From PALSA-894 sp963734185 (GTDB lineage: Bacteria; Pseudomonadota; Alphaproteobacteria; Rhizobiales; Xanthobacteraceae), in NCBI GenBank assembly GCA_963734185.1, contig CAVTGA010000002.1, positions 558,001 through 622,000 on the forward strand: a stretch of 64,000 nucleotides of DNA, in the 5' to 3' direction. This document shows, one piece after another, positions 52,766-60,339 of the stretch. Positions within the stretch are counted from its first letter, which is position 1. The number at the start of each line of letters is the position of its first letter. The notes beneath the pieces were generated by a model, which did not search any database, was not told where the DNA came from, and saw only the letters and a list, made by a program, of their open reading frames with translations. The translations under genes and the position numbers were made by a program.

Positions 52766-54517
52766 TCACCGCCGGTGCGGCGGATCGGGGACCAGCAGCG
52801 CCGCCTCGAACGCCGACGCGATCGCCTCCTTAGCTTTGCCGGGCCGCGCCGCATCCCCGATGACCTGCAGCGGCGCCCCGGGGGGAATGAGGTGCCGCAC
52901 CGCGTCTGCGCTGGCGCGCCGCAGACGGTAGTAGAACCAGTCGCGCAGGCGCGGCGACGACAACAGCCGGCGCAGGCCCGGCCAATGTCCGACGCCGGCC
53001 TGCAACAACCGGTCTGCCAGACCGTCAAGGCCGATCAGGCGCGCGCCGGTCGCCACCACGATACGGTCGAATCCGGCAAGCTGCTCAGGCGCGGCGCGCA
53101 CGTCGGTGTTGAACTCGAACGCAACGCCGTGCTGCTCGCAAGCTTGGACCAGGCCCGCGACATAGCGGCGGAACGATTGCTCTTGCGCTTCGACCTCCTG
53201 GAACAGCGGCGCCTTGCCGGCGCGGCGGAATGCGCCGCCGGCTTCGCCGTCACGCTCGAACACCGTCACGGCATTACGCTCGGCGACGAGCGACGCATAG
53301 GTGAGGCCGGCGGGGCCGGCGCCGATCACCGCGATGCGCTCGCCGCTCGGCGGCGCAGCGGATCGGAACCGACGCTCGCGCCCGGCCATGGCGTTGACCA
53401 CGCAGCCGATGCGGGCGCCGCCGCGCATCTCGTCGACACAGGTGTTGCAGGCAAGGCAGCGGCGCGGCGGATCGCCGCGGCGCACCTTTGCGGGCCATTG
53501 CGGATCGGCGATCAGCGCCCGGCCGAGCGCGATGAAATCCGCGCCGCCGGAGGCGAGCGCCTGGCGCGCGACCGCAGGATCGCCGAGCCGTCCGACCGCG
53601 ATCACCGGGACGGTCACGCTTTTGCGGATGTCGGCGGCATAATGCAGGAAGGTCGCGTCGGGCAGCGCCATGGGCGGGATCATCCGCGCCGCCGACGGCA
53701 GCGAGCGGTAATGACCGGCCGCGATGTGCAGCGCGTCGGCGCCGGCAAGCGCCGCCCACAGCGCGACCTGGCGGCCCTCCTGGTACGGCAGGCCGGCGGG
53801 AAAGTAATCGTCGACCGAGAGCCGGAAGATCACCGGCGCGCCGGCGGCGCCGCGCTTCACCGCGCGCAGCACCTCGAGGGCGAAGCGCGCGCGGTTCTCG
53901 AGCGACCCGCCGTAATCGTCGCTGCGGCGGTTCTCGAACGCATTGAGGAATTGCGAGATCAGATAGCCGTGCGCCGCGTGGATCTCGACGCAATCGAACC
54001 CGGCCGTGCGCGCCCGCGCCGCGGCCGCGGCGAATGCCTCGATGGTCCGCGCGATGCGGGCGCGGCTCATCGCTTGCGGCACGATGGTTTCGAACGTGAT
54101 CTCGAACACCGGATGGGGAATGGCCGACGGCGCGATCGGCGCCTCGCCCGCGATGTCGAAGCGCGTATGCCCGCCGCCATGGCCGAGCTGGATCGCCGCC
54201 TTGGCGCCGGCGCGATGGATGACATCGACCAGCCGGGTCAGTCCCGGCACGAACGCGTCGCGATGGATGCCAAGCTCGTGGTGGCGATGGCGGCCGGCCT
54301 TTTCGGGCGCGGCCATCTCGACCGTGATCAGGCCGGCGCCGCCTGCGGCGCGCGCCTGGTAGTACGCGAGGGTGTCGTCGGTGACGAACCCCTCCGCGTC
54401 GGCGGTGCGGGTCGTCATCGGCGGCATGACGATGCGGTTGGGAATCTCGACGGCTCCGATGCGCCCCGGCGCGAACAACGGGTCGTCCGCGGCTTCTACT
54501 CCACGTAGGCTTGGCAC
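52766..54517 (-). CDS. OYE/2,4-dienoyl-CoA-reductase-like flavoenzyme lacking the NAD(P)H domain
   Basis: A 583-residue iron-sulfur flavoprotein of the FadH / trimethylamine-dehydrogenase type. The FMN TIM barrel (to ~340) has IEIHAAHGYLISQFLN and NRRSDDYGGSLENRARF; the 4Fe-4S ligands are Cys354, 357, 360 and 372 (CLACNTC ... GC). An FAD motif, IAVIGAGPAGLTYASL, follows. FadH (about 670 residues) then has a second Rossmann domain for NADPH; here only ~60 unrelated residues separate VVATGA from the closing FAD segment VIGDAARPGKAKEAI. The start is GTG 54517 with GAAGG ten bases upstream, 22 bases inside the ridA gene, so the two are coupled. Substrate unknown. Confidence 0.83.
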   Translation of the reverse strand: MPSLRGVEAADDPLFAPGRIGAVEIPNRIVMPPMTTRTADAEGFVTDDTLAYYQARAAGGAGLITVEMAAPEKAGRHRHHELGIHRDAFVPGLTRLVDVIHRAGAKAAIQLGHGGGHTRFDIAGEAPIAPSAIPHPVFEITFETIVPQAMSRARIARTIEAFAAAAARARTAGFDCVEIHAAHGYLISQFLNAFENRRSDDYGGSLENRARFALEVLRAVKRGAAGAPVIFRLSVDDYFPAGLPYQEGRQVALWAALAGADALHIAAGHYRSLPSAARMIPPMALPDATFLHYAADIRKSVTVPVIAVGRLGDPAVARQALASGGADFIALGRALIADPQWPAKVRRGDPPRRCLACNTCVDEMRGGARIGCVVNAMAGRERRFRSAAPPSGERIAVIGAGPAGLTYASLVAERNAVTVFERDGEAGGAFRRAGKAPLFQEVEAQEQSFRRYVAGLVQACEQHGVAFEFNTDVRAAPEQLAGFDRIVVATGARLIGLDGLADRLLQAGVGHWPGLRRLLSSPRLRDWFYYRLRRASADAVRHLIPPGAPLQVIGDAARPGKAKEAIASAFEAALLVPDPPHRR

Positions 54518-54876
54518 TCGATCTCGACCTTCATGCGCGGATCGACCAGCCCCTTCACCTCGACCAGCGTGGAGGCCGGCCGATGATCGCCGAAATACGC
54601 GATGCGGCGCGGATTGATCTTCGGCCGCTCCGTGATGTCGGTCATGAAGACCTGCACCTTGACGACATGCTCGGGCCCCGCGCCGGCCGCCTTCAGGCAC
54701 TTGTCCATCACCGCGATGGCGATATCGAATTGGGCGACAACGTCGGACGGGATGCTGCCGTCCTGCGCTTGGCCGACGACGCCGGCAACCCAGACGTGGG
54801 GGCCCGCGCGGGTGACGTGGCAATAGTGGCTGACCGGCGGTGGGACGTCCGGAACGATGATGCGCTGGATCGGCAT
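54496..54876 (-). CDS. RidA family protein (enamine/imine deaminase-like)
   Basis: A 126-residue RidA (YjgF/YER057c/UK114) protein. HVWVAGVVGQAQDGSIP, KCLKAAGAGPEHVVKVQVFMTDI and RPASTLVEVKGLVDPRMKVEIECQAYV give the fold's order; the Arg that binds the carboxylate in active RidA should lie just before PASTLVEV (HRPAST), and it is present. Canonical members hydrolyse reactive enamine/imine intermediates. Its end overlaps the flavoenzyme gene, suggesting joint action on an unsaturated or imine intermediate. Start ATG 54876 is preferred to a GTG nine codons upstream. Confidence 0.88.
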   Translation of the reverse strand: MPIQRIIVPDVPPPVSHYCHVTRAGPHVWVAGVVGQAQDGSIPSDVVAQFDIAIAVMDKCLKAAGAGPEHVVKVQVFMTDITERPKINPRRIAYFGDHRPASTLVEVKGLVDPRMKVEIECQAYVE

Positions 54877-54962
54877 GGTGACCTGGCGTTGCTTGGGCGG
54901 CACTCGGGATCGGTGCCCGAGCCTAGCCGCGGTTGCTCTGTCTCGCTAGCTTGCCTCGCACC

Positions 54963-55232
54963 GAAAGCGCCACAGCACCTCCCCCCTTGTGGGGGAGGTC
55001 GACCGCCGGAGCCCGCAGGGCGACGGCGGGCGGGAGGGGGTCTTCGCCTTGCCAGAGAAGGCTCTTCATGCTTGTGGCGAGTCCCCCTCCGGCCTCGCTT
55101 CGCGAGGCCACCTCCCCCACAAGGGGGGAGGGAGGCTGTGGCGCTTTCAGTGCCTATCTCGTCACAGGCACGGTGCTGCGAGTCATATGCGATAGCCCTG
55201 CCCCACAAGGGGGAGGAGGCTGTGGCGCTTCC
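54963..55232. repeat. Composite palindromic repeat family 3, copies 4 and 5 (nested)
   Basis: Left GAAAGCGCCACAGCACCTCC, CCCCTTGTGGGGGAGG hairpin and GGGAGGGGGTC; centre CCCCCTCCGG; right CCACCTCCCCCACAAGGGG then GGCTGTGGCGCTTTC. A further partial right half, GGGGGAGGAGGCTGTGGCGC, follows within 70 bases. It fills most of the 465-base gap between the RidA gene and dctP; no gene is seen in the gap. Confidence 0.8.
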
Positions 55233-55341
55233 AGTGCCAGCCTACCCCGCCCTGGCTGAAAGCACCTCACAGCGATAGGCTGTTCCTCGTGCTGGACGCC
55301 GCACGGCTCGCCCGCACCCTGCCAAAGGGAGGAAGACACCA

Positions 55342-56451
55342 ATGAAAATGAGTTCGCTCAGGAGCGTCGCTCTGGTCTCGGCAGCCTTCGCATTGGCGTT
55401 CGCCGGCACAGCGCTCGCCCAACAACCTCGAGTCCTCAAGATCCAGTCGGCGGTGCCGCCATCGTCGACGACGCAGGATGCGCTCAAATTCTTCGCCGAG
55501 CGCGTGGATAAGTTGACCGGCGGCGCTCTCAAGATCGAGGCGCTGCCGGGCGGCGCGGTCGTCCCGCCGTTCGAGATCATGGATGGCACGCACAAGAAGG
55601 TGATCGATGGCGCCTGGGGCATCTCCTACTGGTGGTATGGCAAGAACGTCACCGCGACGCTGTTCGCCAACACGCCGGCCGGCATCTTCGGCATGGATGC
55701 GGTCGACTTCATCGGCTGGGTCTATGAGGGCGGCGGCCTCGAGCTGTGGAACGATTTCTATCAGAAGGAGCTGAAGCTCAACCTGGTGGCGTTCCCGAGC
55801 ATTCCGCCGAGCCCGCAGGCGCTCGGCTGGTTCAAGCGTCCGATCAAGGACCTCGCCGACTTCAGGGGGATGAAGTGCCGCCAGACCGGCATCGTCGCCC
55901 AGCTCTACGCCAAGATGGGCATGGCGGTCGTCAACATGCCGGGCGGCGAGATCCTGCCCGCCGCGGAGCGCGGCACCATCGACTGCGCCGAATGGGTCGG
56001 CGGCATCGAGGACCTGCGCCTCGGCCTGCATACGGTGTGGAAATATCACTACACGCCGGGCATGCACGAAAGCGCCTCGGTCGCCGAGCTCGCGATCAAC
56101 AAGGACGTCTGGGACAGCCTGCCGGCGCAGAACCGGGAAGCCATCAAGTCGGCTGTTTCGGAAACTTTCCTGCGCTGGTGGGCGCAGTTCCAGCGGCAGA
56201 ATGCCGACGCCATCGAGGAGTTCGTGACCAAGCACAACGTGAAGCTCCTGACCGCGCCGCCCGAGATCAACCAGGCGTTCCTCAAGACCTGGGACGAGTT
56301 CGCGGCGGCGGAGGCCGCGAAGAATCCGTTCTTCAAGAAGGTCTACGAGTCGCAGCGGGCCTATGCAGCCAAGGTCGTGCCGGCCAAGCGCTTCATGTTC
56401 CCGCCCTACGCCTTGCAGGCGGACCACTACTGGCCGCCTAAGCAAAATTAG
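55342..56451 (+). CDS. dctP: TRAP transporter DctP-family substrate-binding protein
   Basis: A 369-residue periplasmic TRAP receptor. Signal peptide to ALAQQ; KIQSAVPPSSTTQDALKFFAERVDKLTGG and EALPGGAVVPPFEIMDGT begin the mature fold. CRQTGIVAQLYAKMGMAVVNMPGGEI contains the conserved Arg that binds the ligand carboxylate, and IDCAEWVGGIEDLRLGL resembles the TakP (2-oxo-acid-binding) group. GGGAGGAAG precedes the ATG. Its permease genes lie downstream on the opposite strand, convergent with it, so it has its own promoter. Likely ligand: an organic acid. Confidence 0.9.
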   Translation: MKMSSLRSVALVSAAFALAFAGTALAQQPRVLKIQSAVPPSSTTQDALKFFAERVDKLTGGALKIEALPGGAVVPPFEIMDGTHKKVIDGAWGISYWWYGKNVTATLFANTPAGIFGMDAVDFIGWVYEGGGLELWNDFYQKELKLNLVAFPSIPPSPQALGWFKRPIKDLADFRGMKCRQTGIVAQLYAKMGMAVVNMPGGEILPAAERGTIDCAEWVGGIEDLRLGLHTVWKYHYTPGMHESASVAELAINKDVWDSLPAQNREAIKSAVSETFLRWWAQFQRQNADAIEEFVTKHNVKLLTAPPEINQAFLKTWDEFAAAEAAKNPFFKKVYESQRAYAAKVVPAKRFMFPPYALQADHYWPPKQN

Positions 56452-56475
56452 GACGCGCCGAACGGGGGACCGAGT

Positions 56476-56621
56476 GTAGGGCGGGCAAAGCACGCCCCCG
56501 GCGAAGGCCGGGGGCGAAGCGTGCCCGCCATGGAACGCGCCGCATGGCGCAAGACGCGGGCACGGCGCGCCGGTCTTGCGCCAATCTCGATCGTCTCGTG
56601 CAGCGCCTTTGCCCGCCCTAC
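56476..56621. repeat. Palindromic intergenic repeat family 1, copy C
   Basis: Outer arms GTAGGGCGGGCAAAG and GCGCCTTTGCCCGCCCTAC with a strong inner hairpin GCCCCCGG-CGAAGG-CCGGGGGC-type (one base of slack). It sits between the convergent dctP and dctM genes and overlaps the 3' end of dctM: the TAG of its GTAGGGCGGGC end is the dctM stop codon. A bidirectional terminator role is plausible. Confidence 0.85.
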
Positions 56622-58153
56622 CTCACCACATTCGGCAGCCACAGTGCGATCTGCGGGAACAACAGCAGCAGCGCCAGCACGATCACCTGGATCACCATGT
56701 AGTCGGACATGCCGCGGTAGATCACGCCCAAGCTCCATTGCGGCACGACGTTGCGCAGATAGTACGCCGACATGGCGACGGGCGGACTCAGGTACGACGT
56801 CTGCATGTTGACGGCGGTCAGAGTGCCGAACCAGATCAGCAAATCGAGCTTGCTCAAGCCAAACTGGAGTTTTTCGACCACCGGCAGGACGATCGGCAGG
56901 AACACCAGGATGATCACGGGCCATTCGAACGGCCACCCCAGCACGAAAAAGATCGCCATGATCAACGCCAGCTTCCACCAGTCGCCGAGCGGAACGGCGA
57001 GCAGGTAGTTAGTGATCAGGCTCGCCGAACCGAGCTTGGTGAAGACGGCGCCGAACACGTTCGAGGCCACAGCCAGGAACAGCACCATGGACGAGGTGAC
57101 CATCGTGGCGATGGCCGCGTTGGTGACCGACTTTCCGCTGAGCCGGCCGTAGACGAGCGCCAGCAGGGCCGCGCCGAAAGCGCCGCACGAGGCGGCTTCG
57201 GTCGGCGTCGCCATTCCGCCGACGATGGTTCCAAGGGTGAATGCGATCAGCGCGCTCAGCGGCGCAATACCGAGCACGACGGCGCGGAAGTAGGCGTTGC
57301 GAAAATAAGGGAACGCCACCAGCAATGCCGCCACTGCAGCGAGGCTCGAAACCGTCAACGGGCCGAGGGCGACGGGAAGCCGCGGCGCGCTCGCGCGGCC
57401 GAGCGCGAAGTCGACGACCACGTAGACCATCACGACCAGGCAGACGAACGCCAATCCGACCACGGGCGCACTCACCTTCTCCGTGGTCATCTCGTCATAG
57501 GCGGACTTGCGCTCCTCCGCCGTCATGGCCGGACCGAGCTTCGGATTGGCGAAGCTGCGCCCAAGCGTATAGAGGACATAGCAGCCGGCGAGCAGGAAGC
57601 CGGGGCCGAACGCCGCCGAATAGAGCAGATTGACCGGCACGCCCATCACCGGACCCATCACCACCAGCATGACGCTGGGCGGAATCAGAATTCCGAGCGT
57701 TCCGCCGGCGGCGATGGCGCCGGCTGACAGCCGGGCGTCGTAGCCCGTCTTGATCATCATCGGAGCGGCCATGATGCCGAGGATCGTCACGGCGGCGCCG
57801 ACAATTCCGGTCGCCATGGCAAAGATCGTCGCCGTCAGGATGACCGCCAGATAGAGCGAGCCGCGCATCGAGGCGAGCAGGCTGCGCAGGGCCTTGAACA
57901 GCCGCTCCATGAGCCCGGCTTGTTCGGTCATATAGCCCATGAAGATGAACAGGGGCACGGCAGGAAAGATCTCGTCCTTCATCGTGCCCCAGATCTGCAG
58001 ATAGGCCAGGTTGAAGGTCTGCTCCCATCCCAGTCCAAGTCCGCCGAAGATGATGGCGAGAAACAAGAGCGTGAAGGAAACCGGAAAGCCGATGAAGATG
58101 ACCGCGACCATGCCGACGAGCATGATCAGTCCGAGAGCCTCGGCAAAGCTCAT
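56618..58153 (-). CDS. dctM: TRAP transporter large permease DctM
   Basis: A 511-residue inner-membrane protein, the ion-coupled translocation subunit of a TRAP system. About twelve helices with ATGIVGAAVTILGIMAAP, AGGTLGILIPPSVMLVVMG, and late TLTAVNMQTSYLSPPVAMSAYYL, all conserved in DctM. It is longer than the usual ~430 residues because of a ~70-residue insertion around residues 215-290 (MTAEERKSAYDEMTTEKVS, then two extra helices), a trait of the mannitol/chloroaromatic subgroup. It starts six bases after dctQ. Its stop codon lies within repeat copy C. Confidence 0.92.
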   Translation of the reverse strand: MSFAEALGLIMLVGMVAVIFIGFPVSFTLLFLAIIFGGLGLGWEQTFNLAYLQIWGTMKDEIFPAVPLFIFMGYMTEQAGLMERLFKALRSLLASMRGSLYLAVILTATIFAMATGIVGAAVTILGIMAAPMMIKTGYDARLSAGAIAAGGTLGILIPPSVMLVVMGPVMGVPVNLLYSAAFGPGFLLAGCYVLYTLGRSFANPKLGPAMTAEERKSAYDEMTTEKVSAPVVGLAFVCLVVMVYVVVDFALGRASAPRLPVALGPLTVSSLAAVAALLVAFPYFRNAYFRAVVLGIAPLSALIAFTLGTIVGGMATPTEAASCGAFGAALLALVYGRLSGKSVTNAAIATMVTSSMVLFLAVASNVFGAVFTKLGSASLITNYLLAVPLGDWWKLALIMAIFFVLGWPFEWPVIILVFLPIVLPVVEKLQFGLSKLDLLIWFGTLTAVNMQTSYLSPPVAMSAYYLRNVVPQWSLGVIYRGMSDYMVIQVIVLALLLLFPQIALWLPNVVR

Positions 58154-58159
58154 GGCGCT

Positions 58160-58735
58160 CTAGACCTCGATCTTCTCGTGTCTGGTCAAGAACGCGCCGG
58201 TGCGCCAGGCCCACAGGCTCTTCATGAGCTCCGAGATGCCCTGCAGGAACAGCATGAAGGCGCTGAGCGGAATGACCCCGCGCAATGGCCACAACACCGG
58301 CGTCCAGGCGCCGGAGCTCGCGCGCTCGTCGATCGAGAGCGAGTACAGGAAATCGTCGATCGAGAGGTAGAACAGCACGACCATGGTCGGCAGGAACAGC
58401 AGCAGGAACGCCAGGCTGTCGATCATGCCCTTGGTGCGATCCGAGAATGCCTCCCACAACATGTCGGTCCGCACGTGGGCGCCCTTGAGCAGCGCCAATG
58501 CCGACCCCAGCATGAACAGGGTCGCATACGACATCGTCGTCACGTCGAGGGCCCAGATCGTCGGCGCCCACAGGACGTAGCGGGCAAAGACTTCGATCAC
58601 ATTGGCGAAGATCAGCGGGACGATGGCGAGGACGAAGATATAGCCGGTCAATGTCGTGAACTTGTCGATGCCACGGATGACCGCCAGATAGCCGCGGGGC
58701 GGCAGCAGCTGCGGCGGAACAGAGATGTCGGTCAT
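58160..58735 (-). CDS. dctQ: TRAP transporter small permease DctQ
   Basis: A 191-residue membrane protein with four helices, the small subunit that pairs with DctM. ANVIEVFARYVLWAPTIWALDVTTMSYATLFMLG is the conserved first-loop region (NVxxRYVxxxxxxWxxE-type, with Asp in place of the common Glu), followed by GAHVRTDMLWEAFSDRTKGMIDSL. ATG 58735 removes 53 residues of upstream frame read from repeat copy D. Forms an operon with dctM; the binding-protein gene is convergent. Confidence 0.9.
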   Translation of the reverse strand: MTDISVPPQLLPPRGYLAVIRGIDKFTTLTGYIFVLAIVPLIFANVIEVFARYVLWAPTIWALDVTTMSYATLFMLGSALALLKGAHVRTDMLWEAFSDRTKGMIDSLAFLLLFLPTMVVLFYLSIDDFLYSLSIDERASSGAWTPVLWPLRGVIPLSAFMLFLQGISELMKSLWAWRTGAFLTRHEKIEV

Positions 58736-58795
58736 GACTGCCGCTAAACTAACATCGGGACGACTCCCGGTGCCAGCGGGTGAAACGCCCGTCGC

Positions 58796-58954
58796 GTAGG
58801 GTGGGCAAAAGCGCGAGCGCCGCCGGTCGGACTCGGGGCACGGAGTTCGCGCGCTTTTGCCCACGCGTCTTGCCGGCTTGCTCCGCGTGGGCACGGCGCG
58901 GACGATTTGAGCGCAACCGTTGCCGGCCGGATGCCGCGCCTTTGCCCACCCTAC
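58796..58954. repeat. Palindromic intergenic repeat family 1, copy D
   Basis: Outer arms GTAGGGTGGGCAAAAGCGCG and CGCGCCTTTGCCCACCCTAC, internal GCGCTTTTGCCCACGCG / CGCGTGGGCACGGCGC. It lies upstream of dctQ in a 328-base gap before the CPCC gene. At the gap's far end a short frame starting at 59042 with GGAAGGAG just before it runs straight into the repeat; I could not recognise it as a gene. Confidence 0.85.
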
Positions 58955-59063
58955 GCTTACTCGGCGACGCCGGTGTTGAAGAGCCCTTCTTGCAGACCGT
59001 CAGGTCGTAGCAGGGATCGTGCACGCGCGGATCGTTGGACATCTCCTTCCCCCGACGCCGGAG

Positions 59064-59459
59064 CTAACGCAACCAATAATACAGCGCGTTTTGATCCTTG
59101 CTCAAGGCGTCGTCCGCGGGCGTCATCGCGTCGAAGTAATCTTTGCCGGTCTGAATCGCTTCCGGCACAAGGCGATCTTGCATCGGATTCCAGGGACGCC
59201 ATTTCAAATCCTTGATGTCGGCCGGTCCCGGCGCTCGCACGCTATCTCTATGCCGGTCTTCGATGGCGCCCAGTGTCACGAAGTTTTTTTGTGCATCGAT
59301 GAGCGAAACCTTGTTTGCGCCGCCGGCGAGATCGGGATGCTGGAGCTGAACCGGGTCGTCTTCCCAGTTGCAGATCGGGCAAATGTCGTAGGAGCCCACC
59401 GGCTCGCCGAAAACCAGGTAGCCGCACGCCGGGCAGGGATAGTTTGTTGCGTTGCCCAT
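59064..59459 (-). CDS. CPCC-type cysteine-rich zinc-ribbon protein
   Basis: A 131-residue protein with an N-terminal zinc ribbon: YPCPACG (Cys9, Cys12) and DICPICNWEDDPVQ (Cys27, Cys30), the pattern of the cysteine-rich CPCC domain (Pfam CPCC). The following NKVSLIDAQKNFVTLGAIE stretch is typical of the same domain, and the C-terminal half is polar and helical. Function of the family is unknown; such genes are scattered and often near toxin-immunity or accessory loci, but nothing of that kind is visible here. Cytosolic; monocistronic. Confidence 0.82.
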   Translation of the reverse strand: MGNATNYPCPACGYLVFGEPVGSYDICPICNWEDDPVQLQHPDLAGGANKVSLIDAQKNFVTLGAIEDRHRDSVRAPGPADIKDLKWRPWNPMQDRLVPEAIQTGKDYFDAMTPADDALSKDQNALYYWLR

Positions 59460-59540
59460 GGATCCTAAGCTCGATTCGCCAGATGGGGTTGCCGCCGTAT
59501 TCCTTCAGGCTATTTTCGGACGCGGCAGCCTTCATGACGG

Positions 59541-59678
59541 TTATGCGTGAGCCCGTCCAGGTGCGCGATGGGCTCGCGAGCAGACGGCCGCGCTGACGGG
59601 CGCAACGCGGTCGCGTTGGGGATGCATGACCAGCACCGGGCATGTCACCGTGCGCGCAACTTGAAGTGGGCTGGTCAT
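59541..59678 (-). pseudogene. Remnant of an alpha/beta hydrolase (C-terminal strand and acid-loop region)
   Basis: A 45-codon open stretch reads MTSPLQVARTVTCPVLVMHP followed by QRDRVAPVSAAVCSRA and a TAA stop. This is clearly the segment of an alpha/beta hydrolase in which the acid residue follows the strand PVLVMH(G)xxD, cut off before the His region. No nucleophile elbow precedes it in any frame of the 357-base gap, so this is a decayed gene. The neighbouring minus-strand frame around 59690-59760 (RFLDAMTLFEQAARI) may be more of the same gene shifted in frame. Confidence 0.55.
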
Positions 59679-59816
59679 GCCGCAATGTTTGCGAGATGAT
59701 CCGCGCCGCCTGTTCGAAGAGCGTCATTGCGTCGAGGAAGCGGCCGCTCCGACACGAGAGCCGCCCCAAGATGCGCGAAGAGAATGCTCGACAACAGCGG
59801 GGGAGGGGACGAAGCC

Positions 59817-60326
59817 ATGCCGGTCAGCGGCAGCAAGGCTTTCAAATTGGGCTGGCAAATTGCCTGCTTGTGCCTGCTGGGCATCTTCCTGCCCGCGCTC
59901 GTGACCTCGCTCGGATACTCGCTGACCGATGCGCTGGGCCCGGGCCCCGGCTTCTTTCCGTTCTGGCTCAGCCTCATCGGCGCGGTGCTCTCCGCCGCGA
60001 TGCTGGCGCAAACGACCATGGCCAAGGCGGACCAAGCCTCGGCGGCCGAGCCGGACGAACACATCGCCATCAGCCTTGCATCGGGCCGGCGGATGACGTT
60101 GCAGGCGATCGGCGTGATCATCGCCTTGACGGCGGCGGCGGCCCTGTTCGAGCCCCTTGGGTACCGGTTGACCATGCTGCCATTCATCGTCGGAGTGCTG
60201 TTCATTCTTGGCGCGCGATCTCCGATCGCCATCGCGCTGACCGCGTTCGCCGGAAGCTTCGGCGTCTTCCACGTCTTCTACCACTGGCTCAAGGTGCCGT
60301 TGCCGATCGGCGAATTCGGGTTGTGA
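59817..60326 (+). CDS. tctB: Tripartite tricarboxylate transporter small subunit TctB
   Basis: A 169-residue membrane protein with four helices. LGPGPGFFPFWLSLIGAVLS after the first helix is the characteristic TctB motif, and FHVFYHWLKVPLPIGEFGL is the typical C-terminus. GGAGGGG precedes ATG 59817. It is followed after 13 bases by tctA and then tctC, in the order tctB-tctA-tctC, a complete Na+- or H+-coupled carboxylate importer. Confidence 0.92.
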   Translation: MPVSGSKAFKLGWQIACLCLLGIFLPALVTSLGYSLTDALGPGPGFFPFWLSLIGAVLSAAMLAQTTMAKADQASAAEPDEHIAISLASGRRMTLQAIGVIIALTAAAALFEPLGYRLTMLPFIVGVLFILGARSPIAIALTAFAGSFGVFHVFYHWLKVPLPIGEFGL

Positions 60327-60339
60327 GGCGAATCGCGCG

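Noticed and set aside
58749..59042. 97-codon frame starting MSNDPRVHDPCYDL with a purine-rich site just upstream
   Set aside because: After ~30 codons it reads through repeat copy D. The first residues might be a gene start cut off by the repeat, but I cannot match them to any family.
58957..59202. Minus-strand frame ending GLFNTGVAE, similar to the LFNT of the DUF1801 remnant
   Set aside because: Only four residues agree and the rest is antisense to, or overlaps, the CPCC gene; judged coincidence.
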